Assembly (NCBI RefSeq): GCF_001544095.1
Contig: NZ_BCPT01000005.1
Span: 1-64,000 of the forward strand
DNA length: 64,000 nt
Source of the DNA: Enterococcus casseliflavus NBRC 100478
Lineage (GTDB): Bacteria; Bacillota; Bacilli; Lactobacillales; Enterococcaceae
Reading direction: 5' to 3'
A program made the translations under genes and the position numbers. How positions within the stretch are numbered: the stretch's first letter is position 1; each line of letters starts with the position of its first letter. The notes beneath the pieces were generated by a model. The model was not told where the DNA came from, did not search any database, and worked only from the letters and a program-made list of their open reading frames with translations. Positions 8,099-17,762 of the stretch are shown here, piece after piece.

Positions 8099-8496
8099 TC
8101 AATCACTCCCATCTTTATTCAAAAATAGTTTATCACATAATGATATATGAAGTTTATATTTGATAGCGATAAAAATTTAGAGACTTAAAATTCCTAGTAC
8201 AGAATCGTTGTCACACTTTCAATCAAATGAAACAAAAATAAGAATTAGTAGTTGTTAACTGAATGGGTTCTTATAAGAAAAAGTCAAATTAATGATAATA
8301 AATCGCAATTCTTCATTTTATTCTAACAAAATGACAATTTTCTTAGGTATTCATCACAAATCTATCACATTTCCAAGCTAAAGTTTGTTATTATCTGAAA
8401 ATTTTCATCATTCAGATAAAAGCTTCTTCATTATGAGCAAATTTTTTATAGTTAGTTGATAGAAAACAGGACGAGCGTATGTGTTTTCGATCCAAG

Positions 8497-8526
8497 TTAC
8501 ACGTCAATGCGTCTAATTTCTATAAT
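8497..8526 (+). promoter_or_regulatory. Probable promoter of the peptide ABC transporter operon
   Basis: TTACAC (8497-8502), an 18-nt spacer and TATAAT (8521-8526) lie about 65 bp before the start codon of the binding protein. The -10 is perfect and the -35 weak. The remainder of the 8099-8590 gap is AT-rich and shows no gene. Confidence 0.5.
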
Positions 8527-8590
8527 TGCTGGTATGAAGAAGAGCGCAAAAAAAAATCCTTAAGTTACAGGGGACGAAATGGAGGATAAC

Positions 8591-10168
8591 ATGAAAAAAA
8601 GGAAAACAAGCTGGGCTCTCTTATTGTTAACAAGTCTGATGGTATTAGGTGCTTGTGGTAGTGGAGGCCAAGACCCAACAGATAGTTCGGGAGGGAATGT
8701 GTCAGGGGGAGCTAGTTCTGATTCTAATGTATTAGTGGTCGCATCAGGTGCAGATCCAGTGACATTAGATATCCATCAAACGAACGACCAAGCAACTACC
8801 AGGGTAGCAAGACAGATTTACGAAACACTGATCAAACAGACCAACGATCTTGAGTTAGTGCCAGGGTTAGCAACAGAGTGGGAAGAAATTGAAGAGAACC
8901 TTTATGAGTTCAAGTTGCGAGAAGATGTTGTCTTTCATAATGGGGAAGCGATGACAGCTTCTGATGTTGCCTACACCCTTCGACGGGCGGTTGACTCACC
9001 TTCGATCAGTCATATCATTGGTTCGATCGATCCTGATACGATCGAAGTGATCGATGATCATACGATCCATATCGGGACAAATGGTGCCTTCGGGCCTTTC
9101 TTGACTCATTTAGCACATCCTGCGGTTGGAATTTTGAGTGAGAAAGCTGTGGAAGAAGCTGGTGAAGATTATGGTATCAGCAGCGTTGTGGGAACAGGTC
9201 CCTTTGAATTTGTTGAATGGGCAACCGGTAGTCACGTGACGTTGGATCGATTTGACGATCACTGGGATGAGCCAGCGGGAATGGAAAGAATTGAGTTCCG
9301 GACAATTACAGATTCAAGTGTTCGTTTGATTGAACTAGAGTCAGGAACCGTCGATATTGTTTATGATATCGCTCCTTCTGATAATGAAAAGGTTGAAGAA
9401 AACGATGAATTGACTTTATTAGCGACAGAAAATTTAGGAACGGAATACTTAGGTTTCAACGTTCGAAATGATACACCATTGCAAGAAGTAGGGGTACGTC
9501 GCGCGATTGCCCATGCTATCGATGTCGAATCGATTATCCAAACGGTTCATATGGGGATCGGGACTCAAATGAGTGGACCGATCAACGAATTGGTTTTTGG
9601 ATATAATGAAAACTTGGAAGCTACTCCTTATGACGTTGAATTAGCAAAAGAACTATTAGCAGAAGCTGGTTATCCAGATGGCGGGTTCTCCCTTTCGTTG
9701 TATGTCGGTGATAACAATCAAGAACGAATCCGTGTCTCGCAGGTTGTTTCCGCTGCTTTAGAAGAATTAGGTATCACTGTTGAGGTCAACCAAATGGAGT
9801 GGGGAGCATTTTTAGATGCTGCAGCAGCTGGTGAACCAGATATGTTCTTACTAGGTTGGACAACGATCACAACAGATGCTGACTATGGATTGTATCCACT
9901 GTTCCATTCAAGTAGCTTTGGCGAAGCTGGAAATCGTACGTTCTATCATAATGAACGGGTAGATGAATTACTTGATGCAGCTCGTAGCACTTCTGACCAA
10001 GAGGAACGCTTGGCCTATTATCACGAGGCGCAAGAGATTATCAATGATGAGATGCCATGGGTTTACTTACAAACCAGAGAAAATGTTTCAGGTATCCGCA
10101 ACTGGGTGCAAGGGTTCGAACATCATCCAACTGGAAGTTACTTCTTAGATACGGTGTCAAAAAACTAA
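8591..10168 (+). CDS. Peptide ABC transporter substrate-binding lipoprotein (family 5)
   Basis: A 525-residue lipoprotein of the SBP_bac_5 group (Dpp/Opp/GsiB type). The signal peptide ends in the lipobox LGAC, followed by a flexible Gly/Ser linker. The mature part has the family phrases ASGADPVTLDIHQTND, GLATEWEE, FKLREDVVFHNGEAMTASDV and VGTGPFEF. It captures oligopeptides or related ligands outside the membrane for the permeases downstream. The ATG at 8591 follows GGAGG with 5-nt spacing; an in-frame ATG 12 bp upstream overlaps that site. A terminator-like hairpin follows, so this gene should be expressed above the permease genes. Confidence 0.93.
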   Translation: MKKRKTSWALLLLTSLMVLGACGSGGQDPTDSSGGNVSGGASSDSNVLVVASGADPVTLDIHQTNDQATTRVARQIYETLIKQTNDLELVPGLATEWEEIEENLYEFKLREDVVFHNGEAMTASDVAYTLRRAVDSPSISHIIGSIDPDTIEVIDDHTIHIGTNGAFGPFLTHLAHPAVGILSEKAVEEAGEDYGISSVVGTGPFEFVEWATGSHVTLDRFDDHWDEPAGMERIEFRTITDSSVRLIELESGTVDIVYDIAPSDNEKVEENDELTLLATENLGTEYLGFNVRNDTPLQEVGVRRAIAHAIDVESIIQTVHMGIGTQMSGPINELVFGYNENLEATPYDVELAKELLAEAGYPDGGFSLSLYVGDNNQERIRVSQVVSAALEELGITVEVNQMEWGAFLDAAAAGEPDMFLLGWTTITTDADYGLYPLFHSSSFGEAGNRTFYHNERVDELLDAARSTSDQEERLAYYHEAQEIINDEMPWVYLQTRENVSGIRNWVQGFEHHPTGSYFLDTVSKN

Positions 10169-10185
10169 ATTGGATTGAGAGTATA

Positions 10186-10214
10186 AAATAAAGAGCCGCA
10201 ATGGCTCTTTATTT
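10186..10214 (+). terminator. Intra-operon attenuating terminator
   Basis: AAATAAAGAGCC pairs perfectly with GGCTCTTTATTT around a 5-nt loop and is followed by TTGAGG. It lies between the binding-protein stop and the first permease start, as is common where the binding protein is needed in excess. Confidence 0.75.
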
Positions 10215-10229
10215 TGAGGAGATGAATAG

Positions 10230-11159
10230 ATGTTCCAATATATTGTAAAACGAATTCTGTGGTTGTTTCCTATCCTGCTAGGCGTCTCTTTTATTGTATT
10301 TACGATTATGTATCTATCACCTGGAGACCCTGTAACGATGGTGTTGGGGGAAGGAGCGACTCCTGAACAATATGAGGCCATGCGTGTGCAAATGGGGCTT
10401 GACCGTAGTTTTATCGAACAATTTTTTCATTATATAAAAAATGTTGTTGTCGAATTTGATCTTGGGAGATCGTATGTTTCTGGCCGGGTGGTCATGGATG
10501 AAATCCTAGTCCGTTTGCCCAACACAATCAAATTATCAGTATGGAGTGTGTTATTTGCCTCGCTGATTGGTATTCCACTGGGAGTGATCTCTGCTTCGAG
10601 ACCTTATTCCAAGGTTGATAATTTCGTGATGTTTCTTTCACTAGTTGGGGTTTCTATGCCAACCTTTTGGCAGGCACTCCTTTTAATTATTCTTTTTACT
10701 TCTACCCTGGGCTGGTTGCCAGCATCTGGTTTTGATACTTGGCAGCAAATGATCATGCCAGTATTTGCATTGGCTTCCTCGTCAATTGGCACGATCGCCC
10801 GGATCACAAGGTCGAGTATGATGGACGTTTTAGACCAAGATTATATTCGCACGGCAAAAGCCAAAGGAGTAAATGGTTCAAAGGTGACGTTCCATCATGC
10901 CTTAAGAAATGCCTTGATTCCCGTAGTGACAGTCATTGGTTTGCAGTTTGGGGCTTTATTAGGTGGGGCTGTATTGACCGAAACTGTTTTTAGTATCAAT
11001 GGGATCGGGACATTGATGGTGAATGCGATCCGTACAAGAGACACAATGATCGTCCAAGGCGGCGTTTTATTTATTGCATTTATTTTTACGATGGTTAATC
11101 TATGTGTCGATATTCTCTATGCATATATCGATCCGCGAATTAAAACCTCATATGATTAA
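10230..11159 (+). CDS. Peptide ABC transporter permease, DppB type
   Basis: A 309-residue inner-membrane permease with six predicted membrane segments. The N-terminus has the typical RILWLFPILLGVSFIVF helix and the following SPGDP motif. The EAA-type coupling loop is visible as DYIRTAKAKGVNGSKVTFHHALRNALIPV (split here for reading; about residues 203-231), which contacts the ATPases. It forms the pore with the DppC-type protein 11 bp downstream. The ATG follows GAGGAG. Substrate range is not readable from the permease. Confidence 0.93.
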   Translation: MFQYIVKRILWLFPILLGVSFIVFTIMYLSPGDPVTMVLGEGATPEQYEAMRVQMGLDRSFIEQFFHYIKNVVVEFDLGRSYVSGRVVMDEILVRLPNTIKLSVWSVLFASLIGIPLGVISASRPYSKVDNFVMFLSLVGVSMPTFWQALLLIILFTSTLGWLPASGFDTWQQMIMPVFALASSSIGTIARITRSSMMDVLDQDYIRTAKAKGVNGSKVTFHHALRNALIPVVTVIGLQFGALLGGAVLTETVFSINGIGTLMVNAIRTRDTMIVQGGVLFIAFIFTMVNLCVDILYAYIDPRIKTSYD

Positions 11160-11170
11160 GGGAGGAACTC

Positions 11171-12067
11171 ATGTTTTCTAGAAAAAAGGCTATAGCGAAA
11201 ACGCAAGCACTTGCAGGCGTACCAGAAGGATCGAAACAAGAGATTTGGCTTTCCTTAAAAGCAAATCGCCGAGCAATGTTTGGGTTACTATTTATCACGT
11301 TACTGACGATTACTGCGATTTTTGCAGACTTTATAGCTCCCTATGGTATGCGGGAGCAAAATCTAGCCAATGCATTGCAATTTCCAAGTCGTTCTCATTG
11401 GTTTGGGACAGATGACTTGGGACGTGACGTATTGTCTCGTTTGATTTACGGCACGAGAATATCACTGACTGTAGGCGTTTGTGCGGTGTTACTGGCACTC
11501 TTTTTTGGTGGCATCTTAGGTGTCTTATCCGGTTATTTCAGAGGGTGGATCGATACGCTGATTATGCGTTTTTGTGACATCTTACTATCCATCCCTTCTA
11601 TTTTATTGGCAATCGCCATCGTGGCTTCTTTGGGATCCAGCCTGCCGAACATGATCTTGGCGATCGGGTTGGCGAATATCCCCATTTTTGCTCGTATTAT
11701 TCGGGCAAGTGTGATGGCGGTCAAAGAGAAGCAATTTATTGAAGCTGGAAAAGCGCTGGGCGCAAATAATGGATTGCTGATTTTCAAACACATCTTGCCA
11801 AATATCCTTTCACCAGTCATCGTGCATTCATCAATGGGCGTTGCCACAGCAATTTTATCTGCTGTTGGCTTAGGATTTATTGGCTTAGGTATGGAGGCTT
11901 CCGTTGCGGAATGGGGAACGATGTTAAATTTTGGACGAGGCTATATCCGAACACATCCCTACCTGACGATTTATCCAGGGATCGCGATCATGTTGACCAT
12001 TTTATCCTTCAATTTGATCGGTGACGGAATCCGAGATGCCATCGATCCGAAGATGAGAGAGAGGTAA
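11171..12067 (+). CDS. Peptide ABC transporter permease, DppC type
   Basis: A 298-residue permease. It starts with a cytosolic tail of about 35 residues, then a first membrane helix and the DppC signature FGTDDLGRDVLSRLIYGTR. The coupling loop (FIEAGKALGANNGLLIFKHI, about residues 190-209) is intact, as is the conserved GLGFIGLGM segment and the C-terminal GDGIRDAIDPKMRER. It pairs with the DppB-type protein. The ATG follows GGAGG; the next gene begins 6 bp after its stop. Confidence 0.93.
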   Translation: MFSRKKAIAKTQALAGVPEGSKQEIWLSLKANRRAMFGLLFITLLTITAIFADFIAPYGMREQNLANALQFPSRSHWFGTDDLGRDVLSRLIYGTRISLTVGVCAVLLALFFGGILGVLSGYFRGWIDTLIMRFCDILLSIPSILLAIAIVASLGSSLPNMILAIGLANIPIFARIIRASVMAVKEKQFIEAGKALGANNGLLIFKHILPNILSPVIVHSSMGVATAILSAVGLGFIGLGMEASVAEWGTMLNFGRGYIRTHPYLTIYPGIAIMLTILSFNLIGDGIRDAIDPKMRER

Positions 12068-12073
12068 GCAGTT

Positions 12074-13504
12074 ATGGACACGATCATGCGCGTCAAGAAT
12101 CTAGAAAAGTATTTTCCTGTGAAGAAGAAAAACTTTTTTGGGGTGGGAAAAGACTATGTGAAAGCAAATAAAGATCTTACGATCGATATATATGAAGGAG
12201 AAACATTAGGCATCGTCGGTGAAAGTGGCTGTGGAAAATCGACCTTTGGACGCACGATTATTCAGCTCCAACGACAAACCGGAGGCTCGACCCTTTACTA
12301 TGGAGAGACGATCGAAGATTTCATGCCTCGTTACGTAAAAAAAGTCTATCAACAACTGCCACAAATGATGAAACAGTTTACTGATTCTGTCAATGAGCTC
12401 CGGTCGATCGAATCAAAACTCGCTACCGATTCAGCTGCTGATGTAGAAGCAACAACGGAACGGTTGCGTCTAAAGAAAATCGCTTTTGAAAATGAATATG
12501 GCAATACTCTACGATTAGTCGGAGGCTTGATTTTGCATGATGATCTACAAAAGGTCAGTAAGCTTCTTTCGTCTCGTTACGAAGCTGCAGCAAAAGTTGC
12601 CGCTAGCAAGCGAGCGTTAACATTTAATCAGCAAAAACAAGCGATGAATGGGGCAGTGGATCAATCAGAGCTCATAAATTTGGAAAAAATGATCGCTGAA
12701 CAACAAAATGACTTAGCAGCTATTGATAAGCAAGTCGCACAACTAAAAAAAGATGTCATGAACAAAAAAGATTTTTCATACTATGAAGAGCAGCTTGATT
12801 CTGGCATCGATCTAGCTGCTTTGACTCAAAAGGAATCAAGAGTTTTACGAAAAGACCTGCAAATTATCTTTCAGGACCCTTACTCCTCACTAGATCCACG
12901 GTTAACAGTGGGTGATATTATTGGAGAAGGTTTGTTGATACACAAATTTTTTGCTAGTAAAAAGGACCCAAACTATGAAACCTATATTCTTGATATCATG
13001 GAAAAATGTGGGTTAAGGAAAGAATTTATTCATCGCTATCCGCATCAATTTTCTGGTGGACAACGACAACGAATCGGGATTGCTCGTGCCTTAGCTTTAA
13101 AGCCCAGATTCATTGTTTGCGATGAAGCTGTTTCAGCGTTAGATGTTTCGATTCAGTCACAGATCATCAATTTGCTTCATGATTTGCGGGAAGAACTCAA
13201 TTTGACTTACTTGTTTATCACCCATGATCTTGGAGTCGTAAAATTTATTTCTGATCGGATCGGTGTGATGTATTTTGGGCATCTTGTAGAATTAGCTTCA
13301 GCTGAGACGATTTTTTCTAACCCGATCCATCCGTACACACGGCAATTATTAAATGCCATTCCAACGCTAGACGAAGAGTATCGCCCATGGCCTATTGATG
13401 AAACCCATCCTGATTTGGCATTCAACTATTCAAAAGAAACTGATGCTGATCCAGATTGGGTAGAAGTCGAGCCGAATCATTTTGTGAAGTGTACGCGAAA
13501 ATAG
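12074..13504 (+). CDS. Peptide ABC transporter ATP-binding protein, DppF type with large insertion
   Basis: A 476-residue ATPase. Walker A GESGCGKST is at residues 49-57, the Q-loop FQDPYSSLDP at about 265, the signature SGGQRQRIGIARAL at about 325 and Walker B FIVCDEAVSALD at about 347. Between Walker A and the Q-loop lies an extra segment of about 150 residues (roughly 80-255), rich in Gln, Glu and Lys and probably coiled coil; the usual DppF is about 330 residues. The C-terminus carries the oligopeptide-transporter tail HPYTRQLLNAIP and ends in a DPDW-x-EPNHFVKC motif shared with the next gene. Insertions here are known in some Firmicutes; their role is unclear to me. Confidence 0.92.
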   Translation: MDTIMRVKNLEKYFPVKKKNFFGVGKDYVKANKDLTIDIYEGETLGIVGESGCGKSTFGRTIIQLQRQTGGSTLYYGETIEDFMPRYVKKVYQQLPQMMKQFTDSVNELRSIESKLATDSAADVEATTERLRLKKIAFENEYGNTLRLVGGLILHDDLQKVSKLLSSRYEAAAKVAASKRALTFNQQKQAMNGAVDQSELINLEKMIAEQQNDLAAIDKQVAQLKKDVMNKKDFSYYEEQLDSGIDLAALTQKESRVLRKDLQIIFQDPYSSLDPRLTVGDIIGEGLLIHKFFASKKDPNYETYILDIMEKCGLRKEFIHRYPHQFSGGQRQRIGIARALALKPRFIVCDEAVSALDVSIQSQIINLLHDLREELNLTYLFITHDLGVVKFISDRIGVMYFGHLVELASAETIFSNPIHPYTRQLLNAIPTLDEEYRPWPIDETHPDLAFNYSKETDADPDWVEVEPNHFVKCTRK

Positions 13505-13607
13505 TTTTTTTAGAACATAGGAATTGAAACATGGTTGATGAGTCAATCACTCGAACCTTAAGCATGATACGATTGGTTTAATGGGAAAAAATCAAAAGGA
13601 GGTCCAG

Positions 13608-14549
13608 ATGGATTTACTAGAAGTTGATAATCTGCATACGTATTTTGATACGAAACGGGGCACTGTCAAAGCTGTCAAAGGCGTTACTTTTTCATTAAAA
13701 AGAGGGAAGACATTAGGAATCGTTGGAGAAAGTGGGAGTGGCAAAAGCCAAACAGCCATGTCGATCCTTCAACTTTTTCAGCGAAATCAATATATAGCGG
13801 AAGGGCAGATCCGTTTTGATGGAAAAAATATCCTCGAATTAAGCAAAAAAGAGCTTTTAAAAATTCGTGGAAATGATATTTCAATGATCTTTCAAGAGCC
13901 TATGACAAGTTTGAATCCGGTATTTACAATCAAAGCACAACTGACAGAAGCCTTGAAACTTCATCAGCACGTCGACAATAAGACGGCGACTTTACGGGCA
14001 TATGAGCTGTTAGAAGCTGTCAAGATCACAGATCCTAAACGAGTAGCCAAGCAATATCCTCATCAGTTATCTGGAGGAATGAGTCAGCGGGTAATGATCG
14101 CAATGGCATTAGCCTGCAATCCGAAGCTATTGATTGCCGATGAACCGACTACCGCACTCGATGTGATCATCCAAGCAGAAATCCTTAAGTTAATGAATGA
14201 GTTAAAAGACAAGCTGGATACAAGTATTTTATTTATTACCCATGATTTGGGTGTCATTAGTAAAATGGCCGATGATGTGATCGTGATGCATGGGGGAAAA
14301 ATCGTCGAGAGTGCCCCAATCAATGAGATATTCAAAAATGCTTACCATCCGTACACAAGGCGCTTACTTGCTGCATTTTTAAGAACCGACATTCGAAACA
14401 AGAAAACAGCGCCTGATGACTTTTACAGTAAGGAAAACAATGTCTTTGATTTCACCACATTTAAAACAGAAGAAACAGCGGACCCGGATTGGGTTCAGGT
14501 AGGAACAAATCATTTTGTCGCTGCTAATTTGAGAAAAATCGATAACTAA
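13608..14549 (+). CDS. Peptide ABC transporter ATP-binding protein, DppD type
   Basis: A 313-residue ATPase of usual length. Walker A GESGSGKSQ is at about residue 39, the Q-loop FQEPMTSLNPV at about 97, the signature SGGMSQRVMIAMAL at about 153 and Walker B LLIADEPTTALDV at about 172. The C-terminal tail again has HPYTRRLL and a DPDWVQV-x-NHFV motif like the preceding ATPase. The start at 13608 follows AGGAGG with 5-nt spacing; an in-frame ATG at 13581 lacks a site. It forms the heterodimeric motor with the DppF-type protein and closes the operon. Confidence 0.92.
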   Translation: MDLLEVDNLHTYFDTKRGTVKAVKGVTFSLKRGKTLGIVGESGSGKSQTAMSILQLFQRNQYIAEGQIRFDGKNILELSKKELLKIRGNDISMIFQEPMTSLNPVFTIKAQLTEALKLHQHVDNKTATLRAYELLEAVKITDPKRVAKQYPHQLSGGMSQRVMIAMALACNPKLLIADEPTTALDVIIQAEILKLMNELKDKLDTSILFITHDLGVISKMADDVIVMHGGKIVESAPINEIFKNAYHPYTRRLLAAFLRTDIRNKKTAPDDFYSKENNVFDFTTFKTEETADPDWVQVGTNHFVAANLRKIDN

Positions 14550-14692
14550 ATGAAAAAGTCGTAAAACAAAATGAATTAACTGCTTATCTCGGCTCTTCAG
14601 TATATAAGCTTGAAAGAGAATGATATAACTGAAAATTTAGATCTCTTCGACATTTAGTGTTGGTAGAGAAAGACACAACTGAAAATTTAGTA

Positions 14693-14726
14693 AAAACCAG
14701 TTAGGCATAGTGCTTAACTGGTTTTA
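14693..14726 (+). terminator. Stem-loop terminator after the peptide transporter operon
   Basis: AAAACCAGTTA pairs with TAACTGGTTTT. It lies 145 bp after the last ATPase gene. Just upstream, the phrase AACTGAAAATTTAG occurs twice as a direct repeat. The 14550-15245 gap otherwise shows no gene. Confidence 0.6.
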
Positions 14727-15112
14727 ACGTCGATACTAAAAAAGCTTTGAACGAAGTAAAATCTTGCTCGAAAATAAAACAGGAAATGATATCATGCGTA
14801 TAGTAAATTTCTCTCTTAAAAGTTTGCAAAATTGAGTTCAACAAGAGAATATCTGTTTTAAATCATGTTTCAACACTAGAAAATATCTATTAAATAATTG
14901 CATTTCGGATATGTTTACCCAAGAGGCAAAATCAGAATCCGTATACTGATTAAACTCTCAAAGATTCTACTCAATTACAGTCTTTTCAACGATCTCAAAT
15001 ACTAGGTGCTGCTGGAGTATATTTATGTTCTATTACAAGTATCGAATGAGAAATAGTATTGACTAGAATCATACAGTGAGGCACATTTTGCTCATTGAGC
15101 TTTTATTAAGTT

Positions 15113-15157
15113 AGAAGGTAGTTTATTCAAAAGGCAGGCCTGTCTTTTTTACCTTCT
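15113..15157 (-). terminator. Stem-loop after the AraC-type gene
   Basis: AGAAGGTA at 15113-15120 pairs with TACCTTCT at 15150-15157, and an inner AAAAGGCAGG/CCTGTCTTTT stem lies between them. It is about 90 bp after the stop of the regulator gene and could end transcripts from either side. Confidence 0.45.
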
Positions 15158-15245
15158 CAATAACTTTTAGGACTTCTGCATGGGAAGAATCATTTTTGAA
15201 AAAATAGAATAGGTTGCTTTAGTGGTAACTTGACTTTATGTTGTA

Positions 15246-16235
15246 TTAAAAATGCAGCTTTCTTCTTGTACCAGGAGTAATGCCATATGTTTCTTTAAAT
15301 TTTTGGTAAAAGAAATTAATATTCTCAAAGCCGACTTGCTGCGAAATATCAACGATATCCATGTCGGTTGAAAGTAAAAAACGATCTGCTGCCAAGATAC
15401 GTTGATTGATTACAAGTTTTTTGTAAGAATAGCCGGTATGTTTTTTTAAAAGATTGGACAGATAATTGGGATTAAGGTTGAATTGTTCCGATAATTCTGT
15501 CAAAGTCAAATTTGCGTAATTTTTCTCGATGTATTTCAAAATTGGAACAATCGGGCTCTTTCGATATTGATCGGAACGATCCGTATAAGAATCTTGATAG
15601 ATATTCACAAGATCCGAAATGATCAAACTCAACAATCCTTCACAAATGTCGGTATATGCTGTGGAACGATCAAACCATTCGCATAACAACTCTTTAAAAA
15701 AGAACTGTAGACGTGTCCTTGTTTCTGAAGCAAAATGAATAAATCGATCATGTTTCATTCCATGAGTGATGGCTTCAATAAAGAATGAAGTCAAAACGCT
15801 GTCCGAGGAAAAACGGTTGAAGAAATTTGCAGTTAAATAGTACTTGGGAATAATCAAATTAATGAGAATATCATCTTCGCCAAGCGGTTCAATCTTGTGA
15901 ACAGTATTTGCATCCATCAGCAAAATTTGCCCTTCATACAGAAAATGTGGTTCATTGTTAATGATCTGCTGACATTTTCCAGCATACATATAGTTAAATT
16001 CAATCCAATCATGACAGTGAATAGGATAATTCTGAAAACGAGAATGTCGTTTTATAAAAAACGGCTGATCTTTAGTAATCATCTGTGAATCTGTCAGTTC
16101 CATACAAAGAACTTCTTGATCGTTAACAACTACTTTTTTAAAATCTGAATAGTCGGGTTTTAAATTGCCGTCACGGTAAGCTTCTTCATGAGAAGAAACT
16201 TCACGGATCAAGTTGTCTAGCGCTAAATGGTCCAT
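15246..16235 (-). CDS. AraC family transcriptional regulator with cupin sensor domain
   Basis: A 329-residue regulator. Residues about 50-140 form a cupin-like ligand domain with a HCHDWIEFNYMYAGKCQQII core. The C-terminal 100 residues are a double helix-turn-helix: LTLTELSEQFNLNPNYLSNL, then IVDISQQVGFENINFFYQKF and the closing YGITPGTRRK. Such proteins activate neighbouring sugar genes when a sugar binds. I chose the ATG at 16235, which follows AGGAG with 7-nt spacing; a longer in-frame start at 16265 has no site. It is divergent from the PTS EIIC gene with a 176-bp shared gap, so it probably controls EIIC-GH43-GH3. Confidence 0.92.
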   Translation of the reverse strand: MDHLALDNLIREVSSHEEAYRDGNLKPDYSDFKKVVVNDQEVLCMELTDSQMITKDQPFFIKRHSRFQNYPIHCHDWIEFNYMYAGKCQQIINNEPHFLYEGQILLMDANTVHKIEPLGEDDILINLIIPKYYLTANFFNRFSSDSVLTSFFIEAITHGMKHDRFIHFASETRTRLQFFFKELLCEWFDRSTAYTDICEGLLSLIISDLVNIYQDSYTDRSDQYRKSPIVPILKYIEKNYANLTLTELSEQFNLNPNYLSNLLKKHTGYSYKKLVINQRILAADRFLLSTDMDIVDISQQVGFENINFFYQKFKETYGITPGTRRKLHF

Positions 16236-16302
16236 CGTTTTACTCCTTTTTTTCGATTTTAACAATCCGTTATCGTGTAGTCAAATCTGTGTTTTTGTTA
16301 AA

Positions 16303-16317
16303 AAGAAAACGTTTATT
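16303..16317 (+). promoter_or_regulatory. Candidate cre site (CcpA operator)
   Basis: AAGAAAACGTTTATT matches the Gram-positive cre consensus WTGWAARCGYWWWCW at 13 of 15 positions. It lies 95 bp before the EIIC start in the divergent gap, where catabolite repression of a hemicellulose cluster would be expected. Confidence 0.45.
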
Positions 16318-16411
16318 GATATTCGCGTCAGTAGAATAATTTGTTATATTGAAAACAAGTTGAAATTGAAGGCGCTATCAAATAAACAATAAATGATTGG
16401 AAGGAAATATT

Positions 16412-17689
16412 ATGAAAGAAAAAATCACAGGTTATTTCGATAAATTAAGTCCTTTTTTTGATAAATTAGGCAACAATGCTTATTTAAAATCGATCTCCGG
16501 TGCGATGATGGGGACACTAGGTCCTATTTTGATCGGCTCGATCGCTGTTTTACTTCTAGTATTACCTAATAGTCTTCCAGCACTTTCATTTTTAGCTGGT
16601 TTCGCAAATGTTTTTAGCAAACTAAATCAAATAACTATTAGCTCGATGGCTGTTTATGTCGTGGTATTAATGGCTTATCATTTAGTGAAAAATCTACGTC
16701 CGTCAGAAGATGGTATTTCCGCTGCTATTATCGCATTGCTTAGTTTCTTTATCATTACCCCTCTAGGTACAACGACGGATGAAGTCAGCGCGATTCCAGC
16801 TACTTGGCTAAGTGCACAAGGAGTATTTTCCGCAATGATCGTTGGTTTGGTAAGTGGAAGAGTATATATTTGGCTGAAAGACAAAGGTTGGACGATCAAA
16901 ATGCCAGCAGGTGTACCTCCTATGGTAACAAAAGTATTTGAATCAATTTTGCCTACGGTTCTTATCAGTGTGCTCTTCATTGTATTAAATTCACTCTTTG
17001 AAGCAACCAGCTTCGGCAACATGCATCAGTTTGTTTACAGTATCATACAAGAACCGCTTCAAGGGATCGGAGGATCAATCAGTGCAGTCATTCTGATCTC
17101 ACTGATTCAACAGTTTTTGTGGTTTTTCGGTATTCATGGAACAAATGTCGTTATGCCGATCGTTCAAGCCCTGTGGATGGCAATGGACGTCGAGAACTTA
17201 AACGCTGTTGCGGCAGGCCAAACACCGCCAAACATTACTGGCTATGCATTCTTTATGATCATAACTTGGAGCGGTATGGGCTTAGGATTAGCATTATTAA
17301 TGCTGCGAGCGAAAAGCAAGCAGTATCGAGAAACAGGGAAAGTCGCAATTGTTCCAGCTCTTTTCGGAATCACTGAACCATTGATTTTTGGTACGCCTTT
17401 GGTATTAAACTTTAAATTAGCGGTACCATTCATTACCAATAATAGCATTGCTTTAATTTTAGCTTATGTTTTAACACGTTTTGGATTTGTCGCTCGTTTT
17501 ACTGGTGTTACTGCCATTTTCGGTTTACCAATTGGGTTCCATGCAGCTGTTCAAGGGAAACTATCGATTATCATTCTACAGTTGTTCATTCAACTGATTT
17601 TGTCACCGATATTATGGTATCCGTGGTTTAAAAAGCTGGATAAAGAAACCTATCAATTGGAACAAGCCGCATTGAAGGAGAAAGTGTAA
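16412..17689 (+). CDS. PTS sugar transporter subunit IIC (cellobiose/lactose family)
   Basis: A 425-residue membrane protein with about ten hydrophobic segments, of the CelB/LacE EIIC type: PFFDKLGNNAYLKSISGAMM at the N-terminus, then WFFGIHGTNVVMPIVQALW and the substrate region PALFGITEPLIFGTPLVLN. It takes up beta-linked disaccharides with phosphorylation, but needs EIIA and EIIB proteins that are not encoded nearby. The ATG at 16412 follows GGAAGG. It is the first gene of the hemicellulose operon and is followed by a terminator, then GH43 and GH3. The partners suggest xylobiose or a similar disaccharide as substrate (inference). Confidence 0.92.
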   Translation: MKEKITGYFDKLSPFFDKLGNNAYLKSISGAMMGTLGPILIGSIAVLLLVLPNSLPALSFLAGFANVFSKLNQITISSMAVYVVVLMAYHLVKNLRPSEDGISAAIIALLSFFIITPLGTTTDEVSAIPATWLSAQGVFSAMIVGLVSGRVYIWLKDKGWTIKMPAGVPPMVTKVFESILPTVLISVLFIVLNSLFEATSFGNMHQFVYSIIQEPLQGIGGSISAVILISLIQQFLWFFGIHGTNVVMPIVQALWMAMDVENLNAVAAGQTPPNITGYAFFMIITWSGMGLGLALLMLRAKSKQYRETGKVAIVPALFGITEPLIFGTPLVLNFKLAVPFITNNSIALILAYVLTRFGFVARFTGVTAIFGLPIGFHAAVQGKLSIIILQLFIQLILSPILWYPWFKKLDKETYQLEQAALKEKV

Positions 17690-17696
17690 ACTCGAT

Positions 17697-17729
17697 GAAG
17701 AAAGCGGTTAGTGTCGCTTTCTTCTTTTT
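17697..17729 (+). terminator. Intra-operon terminator after EIIC
   Basis: GAAGAAAGCG pairs perfectly with CGCTTTCTTC over an 8-nt loop, followed by five T residues. It should reduce, not abolish, transcription into the GH43 and GH3 genes, which have no clear promoter of their own. Confidence 0.85.
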
Positions 17730-17762
17730 ACATGTGGCACTAAAAGAGAAAAGAGGAGCACA

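Noticed and set aside
14611-14692. Direct repeat AACTGAAAATTTAG as a mobile element end
   Set aside because: Only two copies about 45 bp apart, with no transposase or target duplication.
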